A DNA stretch of 64,000 nucleotides from CAYRES01 sp964423425 (GTDB taxonomy: Bacteria; Actinomycetota; Thermoleophilia; RBG-16-64-13), in the NCBI GenBank assembly GCA_964423425.1, contig CAYRES010000003.1:124001-188000 (forward strand), given 5' to 3'. A program made the position numbers and the translations under genes. The notes below the pieces were generated by a model. The model searched no databases and was not told the DNA's origin. It saw only the letters and a list, made by a program, of their open reading frames with translations. Position 1 is the first letter of the stretch, and the number at the start of each line of letters is the position of its first letter. Shown here piece after piece: positions 50,181 through 57,486 of the stretch.

Positions 50181-51342
50181 GACCGAGGATGAGGGTCACG
50201 GAATCCCTGAGCACACCCGAGTTTCCGTGGACCAGACAGACTTGACAGTTCTCCATTAGTCTCTCCTCCTCAACCTCCCCTCTCAGTTGCTTCACCGCCT
50301 CGATCACGTGAAAGATGCCAGCGGGAGCTCCCGGATGCCCGTGCGAGAGCAACCCCCCGTGAGTATTGACCGGCAACTCGCCACCCACTTCGATGCGCCC
50401 CCCCTCAACAAAGGCTCCGCCCTCTCCCTTCGCACAGAAACCGAGATCCTCGAGGGAGACCACCACGGTGATGGTGAAGCAGTCGTATATCTGAGCCGCA
50501 TCGCAGTCATCAGGTGTCAAACCCGCCTGGGCAAAGGCTTTGGGCGCGGAGATAGCCGCACCCGAGCTTGTCAATACGCGCTTGGGAGACGAATACTCCC
50601 ATTGATGCCCCTCACCCACGCCCAAGACGCGGACAGCACGGGGGGTGAGGTGCCGGGCGCGCTCCGCGGAGCTCACCACGAAGGCCCCGGCACCATCAGA
50701 GATGGGGGAGCAGTCATACACCCCGAGAGGAGTGGCCACCCGGGGCGCATCGAGCACGTCCTGGATGTCCAAGGGATCCCGGTATTGAGCCAAAGGGTTG
50801 GCCGAGGCGTGCCTGCGAGCCGACACGGCCACTTGGGCCAGCTGCTCTGGGGTGGTTCCATACTCGTGCATATGCCGCCGCGCCACCATAGCGTAGGCGG
50901 CCGGCATGATGTAGCCGTAGGGGAGTTCGTAGTCGGCATCCTGGAAGGAACCGAACATGCTGATCGCCCGCTTACTACCTACCTGCGAGAGCAAGGGGTC
51001 GCCGGCTACCACCAGCACGTGCCGGCAGAGCCCAGCCTTGATGGCATTTTCGGCCTCCATGATGGCATGGCCAAAGGCTGCTCCACCCAGAGGAATCATA
51101 GAGGCGTACATGGGTTGAATGCCGAGGTAGTTCGCCAGACGAGCGTTGTACATGAACATGCCGTCGATGAGCGAACCGCCACACAGAAGACCGTCGATGT
51201 CCTTGGGCTCCAGGCCTGAGTCCTTTACGGCCGCTACGGCGGCGCGGGCGGAGAGCTCCAGGGAGCCACCGCACTCGAGTCGCCCCACCGGTGTCTCGCC
51301 GACGCCGACGATGGCCAAGCGCGGACCTTGACCGCGACTCAT
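50173..51342 (-). CDS. Thiolase-superfamily (SCP-x/Ltp-like) protein, probably a non-classical thiolase or aldolase
   Basis: The 389-residue protein has a thiolase fold of the lipid-transfer/SCP-x branch: GVGETPVGR at the start, IDGLLCGGS, IYDCFTITVV, and NTHGGLLSHGHPGAPAG with the catalytic His. At the position where thiolases carry the nucleophilic Cys it reads ASMIPLGGAAFGHAI, without a Cys. That pattern is known from Ltp2-type retro-aldolases that pair with a DUF35 protein. The neighbour at 51339, overlapping by four bases, is such a DUF35 protein. It probably cleaves or condenses a CoA-bound intermediate of the imported acid. Confidence 0.85.
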   Translation of the reverse strand: MSRGQGPRLAIVGVGETPVGRLECGGSLELSARAAVAAVKDSGLEPKDIDGLLCGGSLIDGMFMYNARLANYLGIQPMYASMIPLGGAAFGHAIMEAENAIKAGLCRHVLVVAGDPLLSQVGSKRAISMFGSFQDADYELPYGYIMPAAYAMVARRHMHEYGTTPEQLAQVAVSARRHASANPLAQYRDPLDIQDVLDAPRVATPLGVYDCSPISDGAGAFVVSSAERARHLTPRAVRVLGVGEGHQWEYSSPKRVLTSSGAAISAPKAFAQAGLTPDDCDAAQIYDCFTITVVVSLEDLGFCAKGEGGAFVEGGRIEVGGELPVNTHGGLLSHGHPGAPAGIFHVIEAVKQLRGEVEEERLMENCQVCLVHGNSGVLRDSVTLILGRD

Positions 51343-51731
51343 TCTGCCTCCCTCCTGCGATAAACGAGAACCACGCGGCCGGCTTCATCTTCTTGGTAAA
51401 GGGGCTCAACGGCCTGCCCGATGATCAAGGAATCGCTGCCTTGCCCCACGATGTTGGTGAGGACACGCAATCCGGTCTCGGTATCGACCAAGGCGATGTT
51501 GTACGGAGCCTTGTCGTGGAAGGCCTCACTCATGCCCAGACGCACTTCGGTGAATGAGTGAATGACTCCCCTGCCGTCCACCTCAACTGAGGCGACATCG
51601 GTGCTCATACACTCCGGGCAGAAGGTACGGGGAGGATGGGACAGAGCATCACAGTTTCCGCATCGGCTTACCACGATCTGTCGCGGAAGAGAGCTCCACT
51701 CAGCCGTCTTGTGCCCCCCCTCGCAGTCCAT
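51339..51731 (-). CDS. DUF35 zinc-ribbon/OB-fold protein, partner of the thiolase-like enzyme
   Basis: The 130-residue protein has a rubredoxin-like zinc ribbon (CGNCDALSHPPRTFCPEC) followed by an OB fold (VIHSFTEVRLG, APYNIALVDTETGLRVL, VGQGSDSLIIGQAVEPLY). DUF35 proteins form complexes with thiolase-like enzymes in acyl-CoA and steroid catabolism and channel CoA intermediates. It is the first gene of the operon, 28 bases behind the predicted transcription start; GGGGG precedes the ATG. Confidence 0.9.
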   Translation of the reverse strand: MDCEGGHKTAEWSSLPRQIVVSRCGNCDALSHPPRTFCPECMSTDVASVEVDGRGVIHSFTEVRLGMSEAFHDKAPYNIALVDTETGLRVLTNIVGQGSDSLIIGQAVEPLYQEDEAGRVVLVYRRREAE

Positions 51732-51758
51732 GATCTACCCCCAATTCAATGGATGAAT

Positions 51759-51794
51759 ACTAAATAACTTAGTCCTAAGCGCTTCACGTGTCAA
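51759..51794 (-). promoter_or_regulatory. Promoter of the catabolic operon with overlapping palindromes (candidate MarR operator)
   Basis: Read on the minus strand, TTGACA (51789-51794) and TAAGTT (51766-51771) are 17 bases apart. Three palindromic elements cover the -10 and spacer: ACTAA-N5-TTAGT (51759-51773), CTTAG-TC-CTAAG (51768-51779) and AAGCGCTT (51777-51784). Palindromes of this size overlapping a promoter and next to a MarR gene are the usual form of an autoregulated MarR operator, so a repressor bound here would block the catabolic operon. Confidence 0.65.
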
Positions 51795-51880
51795 GTACTT
51801 TCCTGACGGACCCTTCGCCGGTAGAATGGGGGTTGAAGCGAAGGTCCGACGAAAGCTGACTGGAGCAAGGCAGGTGTGCG

Positions 51881-53233
51881 GTGACACAGCCCAATGGTGA
51901 TGTGCTCGATTTTCCTGAGGCCAGTGAGAGAGCTGAACGAGCAGCCGCTGCCTATCTCAAATTGACTCGAGCTGCGTGGAGTGTAACCGGCAGGATTCTT
52001 GACCGGCTGCCCGTGCGCATCTCCTTGGCGCAGTTCACCGTGCTTAGTTCTCTTCGTTCACTAGGTCCGCTCCGCCCCCGAGATCTGTCTCGCAAGATCC
52101 TCTCCACGTCCGGCAATGTCACGCAGGTCGTCAGCCGCCTCGAAGCTGATGGATTGGTGGTCCGTTCCCGCTCCGAGGACGACCGCAGGGTTGTTATCGT
52201 CACCATAACCGAGAAAGGGCTGCGCACCATCGAGGAACTACTCCCGGCCTTCTTCCGGGCGGTGGAAAAGGAGTTCGGCGTCTTCACCGACCAAGACCTC
52301 GACACTTACGCGACACTTTCAAGGAAACTTGGGCTCGGCAAGTTCGTGAGCTTCCTAGCCGCTTCCAACCCATTGACCACAGTGATTCCTTCATGGGCAC
52401 AGAGAGTCACGGACGTCACCGACGGACTCATAACCATCTCCTGGAAGGGAGGCCCCGAGGAGATCGGGCCAACTGAGCAGATGGAGGCCGTCGTTCGGGG
52501 AGAGGTCGACGGCGCCTTTATCGCCACTTCGTGGTATGAATCGCTTGCTCGTGAGATGCAGGCCATGAGCCTGTCGGAACACACGCCCTGGGACGAGAGG
52601 GAAAACGGCTACTTCGAGTTCTTCTCGGCACGCCACGCTAAGTTGGGCCTGGTATATCTGGGCCGGTGGCTGACCAATCTTCCTTTCTTCATATGGACGG
52701 ATCGGCCGGTGCGGACCCCGTCAGAACTCAAAGGCTTGAGATTGCGCACGAGAACCGGCCACGCTGACTGCTTCTTGCGGGAACTCGGCGCCGAGCCGGT
52801 CTCGGTGGATCCTGGCGGCGTCAAACAAGCCCTCGAAGCAGGTGAGGTGAGCGGCTTTCTCTTTCCACTTGTCGGGGTGGCCGAGGAGGGATGGGCCGAT
52901 CACGTCAAGTACATCATCGACCACGGTTTCTACGCCTCACAGAACGCAACTATCATCATGAACCCCAAGTCATGGGCCAAGCTGACCGCCAATCAGCAGC
53001 GGACAGTGATTGAAGCCACAGCCGATTTCGAACGCCAGATCGACTCCACATTCAAGCAGATGCAGAAGCTCGAACGTCGCAAGCTGAAGGCCATGGGGGT
53101 CGAATTCGTCCGCTTCACACCCGAAGACTCGCTCGCATATACTTCGTTATCACAGGACTCCGTATGGAGATTCCTTGAAGCCCAGGTTCCGGAACTGATG
53201 CCCGAGATCCGCAGGCTCTCTCAGAGGAAGTGA
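51881..53233 (+). CDS. MarR-type DNA-binding domain fused to a TRAP solute-binding (DctP) domain
   Basis: The 450-residue protein has a MarR winged helix at about 20-145: ISLAQFTVLSSLRSLGPLRP, RDLSRKILSTSGNVTQVVSR and the wing RSRSEDDRRVVIVTIT. It is joined without an obvious linker to a nearly complete DctP domain (about 160-447). There is no signal peptide or lipobox, so the binding domain is cytoplasmic. It keeps the ligand-site segment LRLRTRTGH (Arg289/Arg291) and is closely related to the neighbouring DctP. I infer a one-component sensor: it reads the imported acid inside the cell with the transporter's own binding fold and controls the divergent operon. The GTG at 51881 starts the gene; its stop overlaps the next gene's GTG. 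Confidence 0.9.
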   Translation: MTQPNGDVLDFPEASERAERAAAAYLKLTRAAWSVTGRILDRLPVRISLAQFTVLSSLRSLGPLRPRDLSRKILSTSGNVTQVVSRLEADGLVVRSRSEDDRRVVIVTITEKGLRTIEELLPAFFRAVEKEFGVFTDQDLDTYATLSRKLGLGKFVSFLAASNPLTTVIPSWAQRVTDVTDGLITISWKGGPEEIGPTEQMEAVVRGEVDGAFIATSWYESLAREMQAMSLSEHTPWDERENGYFEFFSARHAKLGLVYLGRWLTNLPFFIWTDRPVRTPSELKGLRLRTRTGHADCFLRELGAEPVSVDPGGVKQALEAGEVSGFLFPLVGVAEEGWADHVKYIIDHGFYASQNATIIMNPKSWAKLTANQQRTVIEATADFERQIDSTFKQMQKLERRKLKAMGVEFVRFTPEDSLAYTSLSQDSVWRFLEAQVPELMPEIRRLSQRK

Positions 53234-54075
53234 CCCTCCGATCGGCCGGAGAACAGGAACGACAGCACGAGCAGCCATCACAGAGAGACTTCATGGAAAC
53301 AGAAAAGTTGGCGCCAGAGAACAGACACGAGCCCGGTGAAACCGTACTCGTGAAGAGGGACCCCGACGGTCTGCTCGTTGTCACCCTCAACCGTCCACAC
53401 AAGGCCAACGCCAAGAACAAGGCGATGCAGCACCATCTTCTTCGGCTCGTTGAAGAGGCCGACAAGGATGATGGGACGCGAGTCATCATACTTACAGGTG
53501 CTGGAGACCGAGCGTTCTGCGCAGGAATGGATCTTGGGGAAGTCCGGTTCAGTAGGACGGCGGGCGCACAGCAGATCAGGGAAGACTTCGCTCTTTACCA
53601 GGCAATGGAGGAGTGCTCCAAGCCATTGATCGCTGCCGTCAACGGTGACGCCCTGGGAGGCGGACTCGACTTGGTTCTGCTATCAGACCTTGCAATTGCA
53701 GAACGGCATGCTCGATTCGGCTGTCCCGAAACTGCTATCGGCATTACCCCCACGCTTGCCTTGGCACGCCTACCGCTGCATGTCGGGCCAAAGAGGGCCG
53801 CCGACATGGTGCTCCGTTCGCGCCTCATTCAGGCGGAGGAGGCATGCGAGTGGGGCCTGGTCAACGAGATGGTGGATACCGGTAGGTCTCTTCAACGAGC
53901 CATTGACTTAGGCCGAGAAATGAGCCGCGCGGGCCAGCAGTCCCTATCTGCGACTAGTCTGTGCCTAAGATCGAGCAACAGCAGTACATTTGTGGATGAA
54001 CTGTGTGCACTCACTGCGGGACTCTTCGAGACAGAGGACTTTCGTCGACGCATGGCGGAGAGGTTTGGCCAGTAG
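53230..54075 (+). CDS. Enoyl-CoA hydratase/isomerase family protein
   Basis: It belongs to the crotonase superfamily and probably hydrates the enoyl-CoA formed from the imported acid. It shows ILTGAGDRAFCAGMDL and AAVNGDALGGGLDLVLLSDL, which make the oxyanion hole. The FGCPETAIGITP segment carries a Glu at the position of the general acid of crotonases; the other catalytic Glu is replaced by Asp (GLDLVL). The GTG at 53230 overlaps the regulator stop by four bases (GTGA) and gives 281 residues. A second possible start is the ATG at 53293. It is transcribed with the MarR-DctP gene, opposite to the rest of the pathway. Confidence 0.9.
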   Translation: MTLRSAGEQERQHEQPSQRDFMETEKLAPENRHEPGETVLVKRDPDGLLVVTLNRPHKANAKNKAMQHHLLRLVEEADKDDGTRVIILTGAGDRAFCAGMDLGEVRFSRTAGAQQIREDFALYQAMEECSKPLIAAVNGDALGGGLDLVLLSDLAIAERHARFGCPETAIGITPTLALARLPLHVGPKRAADMVLRSRLIQAEEACEWGLVNEMVDTGRSLQRAIDLGREMSRAGQQSLSATSLCLRSSNSSTFVDELCALTAGLFETEDFRRRMAERFGQ

Positions 54076-54320
54076 GCAACAACTCAACACAACAATGTCA
54101 CACCATCTTTCACCAGACGTCAAGCCATCCTGGAACTGGAGCACGGAACCCAATACATCAACTCTTACGCCCGTCATTACTTACCGCCATGTATCCGCCA
54201 AGACGGCGCGACGACGGTTGGTAGGGCCTGGGGGGGACGGGTGATTCTCCAAGGGTGTTTCCCTTATAATGGAGCGAGTACTGGCGCTAACTGATGATGG
54301 ATGGCTAACCCTTCTTGCTC
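54076..54320. other. Non-coding right end of the island
   Basis: No gene is visible. TATAAT occurs at 54265-54270 without a clear -35 and with no downstream gene before the attachment repeat, so it may be a leftover promoter. Confidence 0.4.
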
Positions 54321-54377
54321 CTTGAAAACCGGCACACTTTCACCGGTATCGCGGGTTCAAATCCCCCACCCTCCGCC
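54321..54377 (+). repeat. Right attachment repeat (attR), degenerate tRNA-Ser 3' half
   Basis: This is an imperfect copy of 37108-37164 beginning at the anticodon loop and ending at CTCCGCC, 52 of 57 bases identical. The T arm is partly broken (GCGGG-TTCAAAT-CCCCC) and no 5' half exists, so it is not a functional tRNA. It marks the right junction of the island; native chromosome resumes with the CLC gene. Confidence 0.85.
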
Positions 54378-54421
54378 GCCGTGCCCCAGGAGCTCAGCAT
54401 CGAGGCCTGGTTCACCCTACC

Positions 54422-56245
54422 TCAACGGCGTGAGGCAAAGAGCCGGTTGTAGGCCAGCACAAGATCGGCGCTGGTGAGCATGCCGACAAGTTGTGAGCGA
54501 TCCGCCGCCCTCACCACAGGCATCCGGTGCACACCCGCTTTGCCGGCACGCGACAGGGCTCGGGTCACAGGCTCTTCCTGGAAAGCGTAGACGAGATTGC
54601 GGGTACACGCGTCGCCAACCACAGTCTCGGTGGCCACGTCCACAGCCGCATGTTCGATGTCGGATATGGTCACTATGCCTACCAGCCGTCCCTCCTCGTC
54701 GAGAACGGGAGACGCGTGCTCTTCGGTTTCTTGAAAGACTTGAAGGGCCTCGGAGAGTGAGGTCTGGAGGGTGAGAGCCATGACTTCGTGCAACGGGGTC
54801 ATGACCTCCGCAACAGTGGTCCGCCCCAGTGCCCGCTGAGTGCGTTCGGCTGCGAAGTCAATTCCCCGGCGCACCAGCTTGAGTGTGTAGATGCTTTCTG
54901 GCTCGGCCCAGTTGGCCGCTGCGGCAGCGACGACCGTGGCCAACATGACCGGCAGCATGATGCCGTAGTCAAGCGTGAGCTCGAAGAGCATCACAATCGC
55001 CGTGATGGGCGCCCGGGCGGCGGCGGCAAACACTGCGGCCATGCCCACGGCCGCATAGGCGCCGCTCCCGGCAACCACCGTGGGGAAGAGTTCGTGCATG
55101 GCGGCGCCGTAGGCACTCCCCACAGCCGCCCCGATGAACAGTGACGGGGCGAACACGCCTCCTGAGGCACCAGACCCAAGTGTGGTTGAGGTGGCGACAA
55201 TCTTGGCGGCAACGAGCAGGATCAAGAAATAGGGCAGGTACTCGCTGCTGAGGATACCGTTGATCACGGCAAAACCCGTCCCGAAGATCTGGGGAACGAA
55301 GAAGCCCAGCAGCCCGATGGCGAGCCCGCCTACAGCCGGCTTCAGCCAACCCGGAATCTTCCAGGCAGCGAATACATCTTCCGAGAAATACAGCACTCGG
55401 ACAAAGACACCGGCGGCAAGGGCGCACACGATTCCCAGCCCTGCGTACATGGGAAGTTCCCAGGCACTCAACAGCGCGTGTGGGGGCACGGTGAAGGCGG
55501 GATCGTCCCCAAGGAAGAACCGGCTCACGGCCGCCGCCGATACAGAGGAGAAGACCATAGTGCCCACCGCGCGGATGGAATAGGCTCCCATGAGCACCTC
55601 CAACGCGAACATGACCCCGGCTATGGGTGCGTTGAAGGTGGCGGCAATACCGGCGGCGGCACCGGCGCCCACAAGGGCGAGCGTCCGTCGCTCGGTGAGA
55701 CGCAGGCGCTGGGCGAGAACAGAACCGACCGCCGCACCGATCTGCACGATGGGACCTTCGCGCCCCACGGACCCCCCTGAGCCGATAGTGAGTGCAGAAC
55801 CCACCGCTTTGACGGCGATGACGGCCGGCCTCATGCGGCCGCCGTTCTTGGAGATGGCGAGCATGACCTCGGGCACTCCGTGCCCCTTGGCCTCGGGAGC
55901 CAGGAAGTGTACAAGCGGACCCACGAGAAGACCGCCCGCCGCCGGAATGACGAGCACATACCAGTGCCCCATGAAGGAGAGTAGATCGCGGCCGCCGGCG
56001 AAGAAGAAGCGGGTGACGTATTCGATGGCCTTCACGAAACCCACGGCCGCAAAACCGGCAGCCAAACCCACTACAGCCGCCAATGACAGCATGACGGCCG
56101 TATCCGACGACCAGTAGGCCTTCACTATCCGGCGTAGAAGAGAGGGTTTCGGAGGAGGACTCGCCGCCGAGGCGTCGCGAACAGCCCTCGATTGTCTTGC
56201 CTCCCGGGGATCATCCCGGGGATCTGTACCTGTGGTTCCGGGCAA
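54422..56245 (-). CDS. CLC-family anion channel/transporter with C-terminal CBS pair
   Basis: The 607-residue protein has the CLC membrane domain (about 45-460) and two CBS domains (about 475-600: VAEVMTPLHEV..., and MPVVRAADRSQLVGMLTSAD). Of the ion-pathway motifs, GREGP with the gating Glu and GASGGVFAP are present. The first motif is GHGVP instead of GSGIP, so the serine that coordinates the central chloride is His, a substitution common in this bacterial CLC branch and of uncertain ion preference. CBS domains suggest control by adenine nucleotides. The TTG at 56245 has AAGGAG twelve bases upstream, a loose spacing. Confidence 0.92.
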   Translation of the reverse strand: MPGTTGTDPRDDPREARQSRAVRDASAASPPPKPSLLRRIVKAYWSSDTAVMLSLAAVVGLAAGFAAVGFVKAIEYVTRFFFAGGRDLLSFMGHWYVLVIPAAGGLLVGPLVHFLAPEAKGHGVPEVMLAISKNGGRMRPAVIAVKAVGSALTIGSGGSVGREGPIVQIGAAVGSVLAQRLRLTERRTLALVGAGAAAGIAATFNAPIAGVMFALEVLMGAYSIRAVGTMVFSSVSAAAVSRFFLGDDPAFTVPPHALLSAWELPMYAGLGIVCALAAGVFVRVLYFSEDVFAAWKIPGWLKPAVGGLAIGLLGFFVPQIFGTGFAVINGILSSEYLPYFLILLVAAKIVATSTTLGSGASGGVFAPSLFIGAAVGSAYGAAMHELFPTVVAGSGAYAAVGMAAVFAAAARAPITAIVMLFELTLDYGIMLPVMLATVVAAAAANWAEPESIYTLKLVRRGIDFAAERTQRALGRTTVAEVMTPLHEVMALTLQTSLSEALQVFQETEEHASPVLDEEGRLVGIVTISDIEHAAVDVATETVVGDACTRNLVYAFQEEPVTRALSRAGKAGVHRMPVVRAADRSQLVGMLTSADLVLAYNRLFASRR

Positions 56246-56493
56246 CTTGGCTTAATACTCCTTGGACACCTAAGTCTAGCGCACACGCATGCCCGGCCGC
56301 TAGGCACCGCACAGACGGTGAGAGCACAAGCGGTGAGAGGTGCACGAAGGATGAAGCCTTGGGCGGCTCCGCCCATAGAAACAGCAGGAACGCCGCGGGA
56401 TCTCCACACACCGATGTAGGTCGGCCGGGCCCACGAGGGCTGCCCATCCTTCAGACTCGCGTGCTGAAGCGACTTCCCTATGAAGCGATTTGC

Positions 56494-56607
56494 CTATGCT
56501 CCCTTGGACGCCCTGCGCGCGGCCGCCCGCATCACCGCTACGAGCAACCCGAAGAACGCGCCCAGCGCGGCGATGATGCCCACCTTCCTCTTGGCTCCCA
56601 TACCCAC
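56494..56607 (-). CDS. Very small single-helix membrane protein (37 aa)
   Basis: A GTG at 56607, five bases behind GGAGGT, opens a 37-codon frame. It encodes a basic N-terminus (MGMGAKRK), one hydrophobic helix (VGIIAALGAFFGLLVAVM) and a basic tail (RAAARRASKGA), ending in TAG at 56494. It is the third gene after the HHH and coiled-coil genes, 45 bases downstream. I do not know the family. The well-placed ribosome-binding site, operon position and clean membrane-helix pattern support it being real. Confidence 0.6.
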   Translation of the reverse strand: MGMGAKRKVGIIAALGAFFGLLVAVMRAAARRASKGA

Positions 56608-56652
56608 CTGGTACCTCCGGTCGTGCCTGTCAACCTCGCCCACCGCCGCCGA

Positions 56653-57486
56653 TCAGTCGCCGCCGGTGCCGTTGGCCGCCTCACCGTTCGTGCCGTTGGC
56701 CGCCTCACCGTTCGCTTCTTGCCCATTCGTGGTGGTCCCGGTACCGTTGTTCTCCGTAACCTCGGGTGCCGGTATCGCCTCCTCTTCTTCCAGCCCCTCC
56801 ACCAGAAGCTGCCAGGCGATGTTCACATCGTCGGCGGCGATCACCGGGAACGCGGGGAGATTGGAGAGGGCCAGGTCAAGACGCCCGATCACTGCGCGGA
56901 GTGAGGCCTGCTTGGCCTCCGGAACCTCGGGCTGCACCGCCGTCAAGATGTCCCGGGCGGTCTGCACATCCTCCCGGGCCAGGCCAAAATTGCTCTGCAG
57001 CAGAGAGAGGCGGCTCCGCGCCAACACCTCCGCCGCCCGCATGAACACGATCTCCCGCTGAAGCGCCGCGAGCAAGGAGTCTCCTCCCACCAGAAGCGCC
57101 TGCTGCTCCGCGCTGGTCGCCTCGAGCCGGGAGATGGCGGCTTCCAGCGTACGGATCTTACCTTGGACTTCCGACACCGCCTGCCTATCCTCCGTCATCC
57201 TGTTCTCGGCTGCATCGATGCGTCCCTGGAGCGCAACGATCTGTTCATTGACCCGGACGATGTCGGCAGCTTGACGATCCTCGAGTTCCGCGAGCCGGGC
57301 CGCGTTGGTCTCAGTGGGAAGAATGAGCCGGTCATACACGTAGGGAGCACCGAAATACACACCTACACCCAGGCCGCCCAGAATCACGAGGACGATCAGT
57401 ATGGTGACGAGTACGCGGAGACCACCTCCGTATGCGCGTTCCGCCCGCAGGGGGGGAGTCTCATTCGCACTGGGCTCGGCGCTCAT
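56653..57486 (-). CDS. Membrane-anchored coiled-coil protein of unknown function
   Basis: The 277-residue protein has a short cytoplasmic N-terminus, one helix (about 24-50, LRVLVTILIVLVILGGLGVGVYFG) and a long coiled coil (about 60-135, QAADIVRVNEQIVALQGRID and following). A helical domain and a Gly/Asn/Glu/Thr-rich low-complexity C-terminus with repeated NGEAANGT units complete it. The start overlaps the stop of the HHH gene by four bases. The paired membrane-coiled-coil proteins probably form a complex; function unknown. Confidence 0.8.
   Translation of the reverse strand: MSAEPSANETPPLRAERAYGGGLRVLVTILIVLVILGGLGVGVYFGAPYVYDRLILPTETNAARLAELEDRQAADIVRVNEQIVALQGRIDAAENRMTEDRQAVSEVQGKIRTLEAAISRLEATSAEQQALLVGGDSLLAALQREIVFMRAAEVLARSRLSLLQSNFGLAREDVQTARDILTAVQPEVPEAKQASLRAVIGRLDLALSNLPAFPVIAADDVNIAWQLLVEGLEEEEAIPAPEVTENNGTGTTTNGQEANGEAANGTNGEAANGTGGD

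Larger units (their letters stand above)
37108..54377. mobile_element. Genomic island integrated in tRNA-Ser (about 17.2 kb)
   Basis: The left boundary is the tRNA-Ser 3' half; the right boundary is a 57-base imperfect copy of the same sequence at 54321-54377. Immediately inside the left end lies the C-terminal half of a tyrosine recombinase pointing toward the tRNA, the usual arrangement for tRNA-integrating elements. It is followed by IS21 and IS3 fragments and truncated genes. Cargo comprises two PPDK-N-like proteins with a glutamate/leucine dehydrogenase, a TRAP transporter with an acyl-CoA catabolic operon and its regulator. The integrase is truncated and the right repeat carries five mismatches, so the island is old and probably immobile. 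The 45.5-54 kb part looks lower in GC than its surroundings. Confidence 0.8.

Noticed and set aside
54321..54377. Second tRNA-Ser gene
   Set aside because: Only the 3' half is present and the T stem and acceptor are broken; it is an attachment-site copy.
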